Shown: positions 22,210-28,153 of the stretch, one piece after another | Position numbering within the stretch: position 1 is the first letter of the stretch | Layout: the number at the start of each line of letters is the position of its first letter | Source: a virus | Length of the DNA stretch: 28,153 nt | Virus record (IMG/VR): IMGVR_UViG_3300042923_000321 | Span: 1-28,153 of that record | Reading direction: 5' to 3' (one strand) | The notes under the pieces: model-generated | Databases searched by the model: none | The model's input: the letters and a program-made list of their open reading frames with translations, nothing else | What the model was told of the DNA's origin: nothing | Translations under genes and position numbers: made by a program

Positions 22210-22602
22210 TTATTTAACTACTCGTTTTGTGATAAGACCGATTTCGCGCATTTTAACTTCGTGCTGTGCCACTGTATCAGCGCCGCCGAACTTGAGAGCG
22301 TCGCGGTTGAACTCGCCATCCAGGTAAGCGGCGGCGCGGACATCCTTGGTCGTTGCGTCGATTTCTTCGTCTGCCAAGATGCAGTAAACCGTTTGTGTGC
22401 CGTCCGTTTTAGTGGAATCCACCGGAGCTGTGATTGGTGTCCCTGCGTACAGGTCCGCTTCACCCAACTGGGAAGAACGTCCGAGTACCGTACCGCGTGT
22501 CACGATACCGGAACCCGCTTTAACAATGATCGCTGTCATTACCTCGGGCTGTACTCCACCCGCAAATAACTGGTCGTATGGTCTGCTTTCGTATGCTGGC
22601 AT
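22210..22602 (-). CDS. D: Head decoration protein (lambda gpD-like)
   Basis: This 130-aa protein matches the head decoration family: AGGVQPEVMTAIIVKAGSGIVTRGTVLG split at the N-terminus, CILADEEIDATTKDVRAAAYLDGEFNR in the middle and a KMREIGLITKRVVK end. Lambda gpD is 110 aa. It binds as trimers on the expanded capsid and helps it hold packaged DNA. AAGGAGGT lies 8 nt before the ATG, one of the best sites in the window, in line with a need for hundreds of copies. (D here is the lambda head gene, distinct from the P2-type hub.). Confidence 0.9.
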   Translation of the reverse strand: MPAYESRPYDQLFAGGVQPEVMTAIIVKAGSGIVTRGTVLGRSSQLGEADLYAGTPITAPVDSTKTDGTQTVYCILADEEIDATTKDVRAAAYLDGEFNRDALKFGGADTVAQHEVKMREIGLITKRVVK

Positions 22603-22604
22603 GA

Positions 22605-22979
22605 TTATTTACCTCCTTTTTTTTGCATTGCCGCTGTGCGAGCGGCAAGGCTTGCAACAATCGCGTCTTGTTTTTCTTTGTCCGTCTGTTTAGCTGGTGG
22701 GGCTTGGTTAGCGACCGCATTCACACCGCTTTCTTCTGCGTCTGCTTGACGGTTGGCACCTTCTTGTGTTTGGCGTTGCGCGGAAGCTTGTACGATCTTC
22801 ATCGCTACATCTCCAGCAGTTTCTCCGCTCAGGATAGCCGCTTCAATAAATGGCTCTGCACCAGGTGCGCCTTTCATTGCGGATAGTGAGCTGATACGGT
22901 TACGCTCTGCTGTTACCGCCGCCTGCGAGATTGTGTCCACCAGTTCCGGGTGTTGTGCTAAAAGTTGGTCGTAAGTCAT
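22605..22979 (-). CDS. Nested capsid scaffold protein from internal start (lambda Nu3-like, 124 aa)
   Basis: Inside the protease frame, AAGGAGGG (22990-22997, minus strand) lies 10 nt before an in-frame ATG (codon 237), exactly where the Pro-rich linker ends and the helical domain starts (MTYDQLLAQHPELVDTISQA). The product would be a 124-aa helical protein rich in Ala, Gln and Glu, as expected of a scaffold. In lambda, Nu3 is made the same way within gene C. The ribosome site is as good as those of the main genes, so expression is likely. Confidence 0.7.
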   Translation of the reverse strand: MTYDQLLAQHPELVDTISQAAVTAERNRISSLSAMKGAPGAEPFIEAAILSGETAGDVAMKIVQASAQRQTQEGANRQADAEESGVNAVANQAPPAKQTDKEKQDAIVASLAARTAAMQKKGGK

Positions 22980-23687
22980 TTTTTCTTCGCCCTCCTTCGG
23001 GGTCTGTGTATTTGTTGGTGCGCTGGCTACTGGTTCAGGATCAGGCGGAGTTGCTTGCCCTGCTTGAACACCAGGAGCCAAGTTAGCTTGGATCAATTTA
23101 TCTTTGAAGCTGTTCAAGAAGTCGGCCGACATCAAAGGCAGTGTTGCGGAAGCCGCAACTTTCTCTGTTTGGGCGAACATCTTCTCGTCAGCAAAGCCCA
23201 ATTCAACGGCGCGATTAGCATCCAGGAATGTCGTTGCATCCATAAGCGCAATCAATTCCTCGCGCCCTATGCCCGTCTTGTCCTGGTAGGCGTTAACCAT
23301 GCCCTCGTCCACGCTGTTAAGCATCTGCGAACCTTCGTCATGGGCGTTTTTATTGCCGCCTGTGACTGTTGATGAACGATGGATCATCACTTGAGCTGTA
23401 GGAGCAATAAGAGATTTAGCGGCTCCACACAATGCAACGGAAGCGGCGGAAGCGGCTACGCCTACAACCTTAGCCGTAACCCTACCATGTTCTTTCAGTG
23501 CCGTGTAAATCTCGGAGCCTGCCCACACGTCACCACCTGGCGAGTTAATGTACAGTTCAACGTCTGTATCACCAGCCGCCGCCAGTTGATCGGAAATCAT
23601 TTTAGGCGTTGTGTGTTCAGCGTCGAACCACGCATAGAACCAAGCGTCATCATTTGAAACGATTGTCCCATAAAGGTTAATACGCAT
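22605..23687 (-). CDS. Head maturation protease (ClpP-like) with C-terminal scaffold domain
   Basis: This 360-aa protein has a ClpP/SppA-like protease in residues 1-185: LYINSPGGDVWAG (45-57), the nucleophile motif GVAASAAS with S80, and MIHRSS with H103. The acidic third residue is probably D150, though the usual acid position in this family appears to be occupied by Thr. Residues 205-235 are a Pro-rich linker, and residues 237-360 are a helical Ala/Gln-rich scaffold-like domain. It would process scaffold and portal during head maturation. The start overlaps the portal stop (TAATG). This matches the lambda C/Nu3 arrangement. Confidence 0.9.
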   Translation of the reverse strand: MRINLYGTIVSNDDAWFYAWFDAEHTTPKMISDQLAAAGDTDVELYINSPGGDVWAGSEIYTALKEHGRVTAKVVGVAASAASVALCGAAKSLIAPTAQVMIHRSSTVTGGNKNAHDEGSQMLNSVDEGMVNAYQDKTGIGREELIALMDATTFLDANRAVELGFADEKMFAQTEKVAASATLPLMSADFLNSFKDKLIQANLAPGVQAGQATPPDPEPVASAPTNTQTPKEGEEKMTYDQLLAQHPELVDTISQAAVTAERNRISSLSAMKGAPGAEPFIEAAILSGETAGDVAMKIVQASAQRQTQEGANRQADAEESGVNAVANQAPPAKQTDKEKQDAIVASLAARTAAMQKKGGK

Positions 23688-25318
23688 TAGTTTTGTTCAC
23701 CCCCTTCCTCGTCGTTGTCGCTATCATTTTCGTCTCCCTCTTCCAATGGTTCGGGAGGTGTAACCGGGGTTACCGCTGGTGTCGCTGTAGGTGAAGTTCC
23801 TTCGTTTATCCCCAGTTCCTTCATGCGCTCGTACTCATACGCTCTCTGTTCGACGTTATCCTCCCATGATCCGCCGTTGATCTCTGCGGACTCTCGGGTT
23901 GCGGTGCTGAGGTTGTTTTGCATACGTTTAACGGCGGCATCCACTTCCTTAGTTGGATCAAGCAATCCCTGAGAAGGTCCATGCCACTCGGCTTTTGTAT
24001 AGGCGGCAAAAATAGCCGGATCATCAAAGATGCCGGGTGCTTGGATTCTTCCTTTGGATACTGCTTCGACAAACCATTCTTCGTATATGGGTTGGCAGAA
24101 TGTTTTTGAAAGCCAAGCCCGGCGCATTCGATACATCTTCCAAGCTTCCAGGAGCGCCCCGCGGCTTGCTGAATAGGAGCTGGTGAACTGCTTGGTCAAT
24201 ATCTCATACGGTAGCTCTAAAGCCGCCGCAATCTGTTTCAGAATGGCACGAACGAACGCTTCAAAGTTAGGGTTTGGTCTGGTGGGGTCAGCGAATTCAA
24301 CCTTTTCCCCAGGCTCCAAATAGTTGACAGCCCCTTGCCCCATCTTGACCATGCCATCAGCACCAGGCACATCCTCGTAACCGTCTGTTTCAGGCGGACC
24401 CATGCCGCCACCTAACGGCCCATTGTCTGGATCGTTCTCACTCGTTACAAACACGGTGAACATGGACGTAATGACAGCGGCGTTAATCTCCGCGTCGGTG
24501 TACCTGTCCAAGAGCTTCAACGATTCGATGATTGGCGCGATGATCGGCACACCACGGCGTTGTCCTGGTCGCTCAGCTTCGAACAAGTGAAGGACATTCT
24601 TCCTCCCTGTCTTCGATCCGTACTTCTCAACCCGGACCCATTCTTTTCTCTGGATCGTGAACCCGTCTTCCCCTGGGTGGCTGTTGCTGAAATAGTAGGC
24701 CGAAACCATACCATCACCATCAACCTCCACACCGGATTGGATGTTGCTCAAATCTCTGCCATCATCCGGTGTATCGCATCGGTCAGACTCAACGAGGTTA
24801 ACCTTTAGGTCGTAAGTAGACCACGGCCGTTTGTAGCTCGGCATCAACGCGAACACATCACCACTCATGATCGTTGAAAGGAAAGCTAATGCTTCCAACT
24901 CGTAAAAATCATTAAGCCCGGCGGCATCGCACTTCGTCGTCTCAGCCCAGAGCGCCCATTCGCGGTTGATGGCGTCCCTCAGTTCCTTTGCTTGATTCTG
25001 GCTCATGCCCAAGAACTCGATATTAGGCGACGGGTTCAGTTTCAAGCCAGTCCCTACGATGTTTGTCCGCAAACCTTTGAGCGCGGCGGCTACAATGTCA
25101 CTGCCCATGAACAAGTCACGGGAGCGTTCACGCATCTTCGGAAGGTTAGCGTGTATGTCGGCGTTGGCATCCCCTCCGGCACTTTGCCATGTGACCATGG
25201 ACGACTTGCGGGTGCTGGCTCCATGCCTGCCATAACCCTTACCGTTACCGAACGGGCTGGATACTTTCATGTTTGCGTTGGCTGTCGGTGAGCGTCTTAC
25301 AATCTTCGCAACTGTCAT
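23687..25318 (-). CDS. B: Portal protein (lambda gpB family)
   Basis: This is a 543-aa protein (lambda gpB is 533). It carries the lambda-portal pattern RSRDLFMGSDIVAAALKGLR with TNIVGTGLKLNP (residues about 65-97), then INREWALWAETTKCDAAG, VESDRCDTP, the GQRRGVPIIAPII segment and LPYEILTKQFTSSYSASRGAL. The last 40 residues are proline-rich and then strongly acidic (EEGDENDSDNDEEGGE). It forms the dodecameric ring through which DNA is pumped. The ATG overlaps the stop of the gpW-like gene (ATGA). Confidence 0.95.
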   Translation of the reverse strand: MTVAKIVRRSPTANANMKVSSPFGNGKGYGRHGASTRKSSMVTWQSAGGDANADIHANLPKMRERSRDLFMGSDIVAAALKGLRTNIVGTGLKLNPSPNIEFLGMSQNQAKELRDAINREWALWAETTKCDAAGLNDFYELEALAFLSTIMSGDVFALMPSYKRPWSTYDLKVNLVESDRCDTPDDGRDLSNIQSGVEVDGDGMVSAYYFSNSHPGEDGFTIQRKEWVRVEKYGSKTGRKNVLHLFEAERPGQRRGVPIIAPIIESLKLLDRYTDAEINAAVITSMFTVFVTSENDPDNGPLGGGMGPPETDGYEDVPGADGMVKMGQGAVNYLEPGEKVEFADPTRPNPNFEAFVRAILKQIAAALELPYEILTKQFTSSYSASRGALLEAWKMYRMRRAWLSKTFCQPIYEEWFVEAVSKGRIQAPGIFDDPAIFAAYTKAEWHGPSQGLLDPTKEVDAAVKRMQNNLSTATRESAEINGGSWEDNVEQRAYEYERMKELGINEGTSPTATPAVTPVTPPEPLEEGDENDSDNDEEGGEQN

Positions 25319-25539
25319 CGGTCAAACGTGGTGAAGCCCCGCATTTTGCGTCTACCTCTGCCCTCGTATTGGTCAATGATCCTACCGTAATACCGGAGTT
25401 TTTCATTGACGACCGACATATCAGTTCGGGTTAATGATCTCCCGGCGATGCTGTAGGACGTTCCTGTTGCCAAAGCTCGCTCGGCTTCTTTCCAAAGTTG
25501 GTAATCCGCTTTTGCATCTTCGTAAGATGTAATAGGCAT
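25315..25539 (-). CDS. W: Small head-tail joining-like protein (gpW position, DUF6148-like)
   Basis: I chose the ATG at 25539 because a perfect AAGGAGGTGA stands 8 nt before it; a GTG at 25551 lies inside that site. The 74-aa product has LWKEAERALATGTSYSIAGR followed by LTRTDMSVVNEKLRYYGRII and a basic end, the layout of gpW and DUF6148-type proteins found between terminase and portal. Lambda gpW is 68 aa and plugs or extends the connector. Homology to gpW proper versus DUF6148 cannot be settled by eye. Confidence 0.75.
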   Translation of the reverse strand: MPITSYEDAKADYQLWKEAERALATGTSYSIAGRSLTRTDMSVVNEKLRYYGRIIDQYEGRGRRKMRGFTTFDR

Positions 25540-25564
25540 TCCACTCTTCACCTCCTTATGTTGG

Positions 25565-27469
25565 TTACAAGCTACTCGCTACATTTCTTCTCTTCTTTCG
25601 GACTGGAGTCGGCTTTCTCTTCTCCAATCCTGTCGGTTCAACCTTCGGCCCGTTAGGTTGCTGGTCGCGGGGCAGTGAAAGGTTAGGCCGGATGATCTCA
25701 AGGATGGCTCTGTTGTAAACAGCAAGGTCAAATGGCTCGTTTCGGTCCCTGATCTTGACCCATTTTTTGAGCCGGACCCCATCTTCCGTGACAACCTTCT
25801 GCGTTTCAGCAGTCAGGCCGAGGAAATATGAGTCATCATAACCCCTTCCATCGTCCGGGAAGTGGCAGTATTGCGGCCCTGGTGTGCTTATTTTCAGGCT
25901 TTCAAACACCTTAACCTTACCGTCATCGACCCCGATCTTGTACAAAACAGCCTTTTCTTCCGCCGTTTTCGTGTGTCCAGAAATGAAACTCACGTCCTGA
26001 GCGGTCTTGGCAGTCTTACCGACACCCTTGATTGCAGTGAAATACCTGTAGTTCCTCGGCCCGGTGAACTCGTATACCTCTTTGGTGTAGTGACCACCGG
26101 AGTCCATCGCCATGCCGACAATGCGGAACTCATGACCATCGTGTCCGAGCCAGGTACGACAAAGAAACTCGTCCAGTTGCTCCCAAATTCTCGGTCCGTC
26201 CAAGTCTCCACGTATCACCTTGTATTCAATTCTCCACGACTCTTTACCAGCGCCCCACCCAATGACCTCAACCTCAAAACGATCATCTTGGGTATCGACT
26301 GCGGCGGTCAGGAGCTTAACTCCCTCCGGTACTTCGCAACCATAAGTCTCACGGCGGGCCTTGATTGTCTTCTCGTCGAATCCTTTGAGCTTGGTTTCCC
26401 ACGGCTCACCCAGGACAGTGTTAACGAATACCTTCAACTTGTCCGGGCCTTCACGCTTCGCCACAAGGAACGCCTTGGCAATCTCTCGCCAGTCTGACCA
26501 CGGGCTTGCAAGTTGGTTAATGTGGAATCCACGGCGGGTGCTGTGCTTCTTGCGGGCTACCCACTCGCCTGCACCTCGCTTCCAGTCCTTTTCCTCGCCA
26601 AGAGCGCCACAATATGCACAAACATACTCGGCTTTAGTGACGATGAACTCCCCATCTTCCTCATGGAATTCATATTTAACCCCGCCAACACCGTTCTTGA
26701 GAGCGAAGCGAAGGGGTTGTTTGTCCCCGCAATGCGGACACGGCAAGTGCCATTGTTCCATGGTGCTGTTTGAATACAGCTCATAGATACGGGACGTGTC
26801 TTTATCGACCGGAGTAGAGACAAATAAGTGCCTGCGTTTCCGTTTGAACGTCTTGGTCCGGGCTGTCACCAGGTCAATCGGATCGCCCTCATTGCCGGAC
26901 GATGCCGGGAAACGGTCAACCTCGTCACAAAGTACAAGTTGAACAGGACGCGAGGAAAGGTTTGCCGCAACGTTGGCCCCGACAATAGCCAAGTACCCGC
27001 CGGGGAAAGACTTCTCGGATATGGTGTTACTGCTGTCCCTCGACTTGGTGGCCCCAACCTTTTCGGTGAGTGCCTTCGTGCTTTTAACCATCGGACTGAA
27101 TCGATTCTTGGAATATGACTCGACCATATCGTCCTTCGGTAGAACGTGAATGATCGGACAAGGGTCTTGGTCAATAAAAGAAGCCGTAACATTCATCAAG
27201 AACTCGGTTTTACCAACCTGAGCCGATGCCATGATTACGACTTCTTCCCAATCCTCTATGGAATCCATGATCTCGCGCTGATATTCCGCCCTGGCAGTAC
27301 GCCACGGGCCAGGCTCCGAGCTTGTTTCCGTGGTTAAAACCCTATTCTCATCGGCCCATTGGGACACGGTAAGCCTGCGTTTAGGCTCCCATTGCCGCAT
27401 AGCTCTCTGGAATAACGACAAGGTCTTCTCCTGGTAACACACTTTACATTCAAGTTCCGTCACTTTCAT
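25565..27469 (-). CDS. A: Terminase large subunit (lambda gpA family)
   Basis: This 634-aa packaging motor is close to lambda gpA (641 aa). The ATPase shows VIMASAQVGKTEFL (Walker A with K87/T88) and VQLVLCDEVDRFP (Walker B with D182/E183). A zinc knuckle of the gpA type follows: CPHCG at C244/C247 and CAYCG at C284/C287. The nuclease domain begins LLTAAVDTQDDRFEVEV (D392, D396) and includes MAMDSGGHYT. gpA enzymes cut at cos, so cohesive-end packaging is likely. The start overlaps the end of the small subunit by 20 nt. Confidence 0.95.
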   Translation of the reverse strand: MKVTELECKVCYQEKTLSLFQRAMRQWEPKRRLTVSQWADENRVLTTETSSEPGPWRTARAEYQREIMDSIEDWEEVVIMASAQVGKTEFLMNVTASFIDQDPCPIIHVLPKDDMVESYSKNRFSPMVKSTKALTEKVGATKSRDSSNTISEKSFPGGYLAIVGANVAANLSSRPVQLVLCDEVDRFPASSGNEGDPIDLVTARTKTFKRKRRHLFVSTPVDKDTSRIYELYSNSTMEQWHLPCPHCGDKQPLRFALKNGVGGVKYEFHEEDGEFIVTKAEYVCAYCGALGEEKDWKRGAGEWVARKKHSTRRGFHINQLASPWSDWREIAKAFLVAKREGPDKLKVFVNTVLGEPWETKLKGFDEKTIKARRETYGCEVPEGVKLLTAAVDTQDDRFEVEVIGWGAGKESWRIEYKVIRGDLDGPRIWEQLDEFLCRTWLGHDGHEFRIVGMAMDSGGHYTKEVYEFTGPRNYRYFTAIKGVGKTAKTAQDVSFISGHTKTAEEKAVLYKIGVDDGKVKVFESLKISTPGPQYCHFPDDGRGYDDSYFLGLTAETQKVVTEDGVRLKKWVKIRDRNEPFDLAVYNRAILEIIRPNLSLPRDQQPNGPKVEPTGLEKRKPTPVRKKRRNVASSL

Positions 27470-27986
27470 CTGCCTTCACGCCCCCAATCTGTCCGGGAGT
27501 GTACTTCGCAAGGCTTGAGAGAGCAACCTCTATCTCTTCGCGAACGATCTTCTCCACAACCTCCGGTGATTCATTGGCGGCATCGTCTGCAACCCTGCTT
27601 GCCACGGACAACAAACGCGACTTAGTGGTAAGTATCAGGTCTGAGAGCAACGCTTCAACTTCTCTCGCATCGTGAAGACGACCCTTCAATAGCTCGAGTT
27701 CCAGTTCGGCCTTCTCCGCTTTTGTTTTTTCGTGCAACGTCTTGAAGTCGATAAGCTTAGGCTTCTTGGAATCCTCTTTGCCGCCCATCACATGCTCAAT
27801 ATAATCTTGGATCGCTTGACCCAATGCGTACTTACCACGGGCGACTTGCTTGAGCGCCCCCTCATTGGTCAACTCATTAATCCACCGCGCTGTCTTGCCG
27901 ACCACACTCGCCAATTGCCCTGTTGTGATGATCTGTTCCTGGAACAACACTTTAGGTTCTTGCGCTTCCGTTTTTTTCTTTCTCAT
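27450..27986 (-). CDS. Nu1: Terminase small subunit (Nu1-like)
   Basis: This 178-aa protein is nearly the size of lambda gpNu1 (181 aa). Residues 18-64 form a winged helix with QIITTGQLASVVGKTARWINELTNEG in two helices and a wing (GKYALGQAIQDYI). Residues 84-110 are a charged coiled-coil-like helix (KTKAEKAELELELLKGRL), and the C-terminal half is helical. It should bind the cos/pac region and recruit the large subunit. GAGGG precedes the ATG at about 8 nt. It is the first gene of the late operon; the 167-nt segment upstream to the window edge has no convincing gene. Confidence 0.9.
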   Translation of the reverse strand: MRKKKTEAQEPKVLFQEQIITTGQLASVVGKTARWINELTNEGALKQVARGKYALGQAIQDYIEHVMGGKEDSKKPKLIDFKTLHEKTKAEKAELELELLKGRLHDAREVEALLSDLILTTKSRLLSVASRVADDAANESPEVVEKIVREEIEVALSSLAKYTPGQIGGVKADESDGT

Positions 27987-28070
27987 TACAACGCCCTCAC
28001 TTCCGTTTTAAGGCCCCTTTCATGCAAGGATATATAAATGGTGCATTATTCGAAGAAACTCGTTTAACAA

Positions 28071-28093
28071 GGCGCTCATTAAGCCTGAGTGCC
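28071..28093. other. Hairpin upstream of the terminase genes
   Basis: GGCGCTCA (28071-28078) can pair with TGAGTGCC (28086-28093) over a 7-nt loop; the stem is 8 bp with one G-T pair. It lies in the non-coding stretch before terS, where cos or pac elements are usually found. There is no T tract, so it is not a clear terminator. Confidence 0.4.
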
Positions 28094-28153
28094 ATAGAAG
28101 CGGAAGGGAAATTATAAAAATAAATCTGAACGGATTTCGGGATCGCGAGCACC

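Noticed and set aside
25862-26497. 211-codon + strand frame opposite terminase
   Set aside because: It is a shadow of the gpA-type terminase gene, with no start signal.
28111-28139. TATAAT on the minus strand upstream of terS as a late promoter
   Set aside because: The hexamer is perfect, but the sequence 17 nt upstream (CGAAAT) bears little likeness to TTGACA; late phage promoters may need an activator that cannot be inferred here.
28005-28153. Minus-strand frame open from the right edge to a TGA just before terS
   Set aside because: It is about 49 codons, has no visible start, and other frames in the same AT-rich stretch are similarly open. It could be the end of a real upstream gene but cannot be supported from this window.
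1-28153. CRISPR arrays, tRNA genes, rRNA, insertion sequences
   Set aside because: No regular spacer-repeat series, no cloverleaf with T-loop and anticodon features, and no transposase or terminal inverted repeats were noticed on either strand.

Overview
The window is most of the late half of a tailed, contractile-tail phage or prophage (myovirus morphotype) from a Gram-positive host, probably a Bacillota member of moderate GC. The pointers are strong AAGGAGG-type ribosome sites, an A118-like holin, a phi29/Cph1-type holin, a GH25+M23 endolysin and an FtsK/replication-relaxation gene pair. Identification is by motif, length and gene order only; no database search was possible. A Paenibacillaceae-like host is a guess. 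No integrase, repressor or replication gene is visible, so lifestyle is not decided by this window.

Layout. About 1-5071 is on the + strand: a left-truncated gene, a coiled-coil/Cys-cluster protein, a parallel beta-helix protein and a tiny CPxCG protein, ending at a terminator (2400-2421). Next come an AT-rich gap with ATGTA-type repeats and an operon of an FtsK-like ATPase, a replication-relaxation protein and a lipoprotein, with a small membrane protein just before the gap. A bidirectional terminator (5074-5120) separates this from one long minus-strand late operon (27986 down to 5195). Read in its own direction, that operon runs terminase small and large subunits, gpW-like joiner, portal, ClpP-like protease with nested scaffold, decoration protein, major capsid protein, connectors, tail terminator, sheath, tube, tail chaperone with a -1 frameshift, tape measure, LysM-like gpX, hub gpD, spike gpV, gpU-like, gpW/gp25, gpJ, gpI and fibre. 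It ends in a lysis cassette of six small genes.

The head genes follow lambda order (Nu1-A-W-B-C/Nu3-D-E-FI-FII-Z-U) and the tail genes are P2-like (FI-FII-E/E'-T-X-D-V-U-W-J-I-H). The phage is thus a lambda-head/P2-tail mosaic, with an unrecognised 110-aa gene at the junction. Most gene joints are ATGA, TAATG or TGATG overlaps, which indicates translational coupling.

Points that go beyond a routine annotation are: a T TTT TTG slip site giving a 178-aa chaperone fusion; internal ribosome sites for a scaffold inside the protease and for a C-terminal wall-binding fragment inside the endolysin; the FtsK/replication-relaxation/lipoprotein module, which looks like a coupling-protein/relaxase pair; and a beta-helix protein encoded away from the tail genes.
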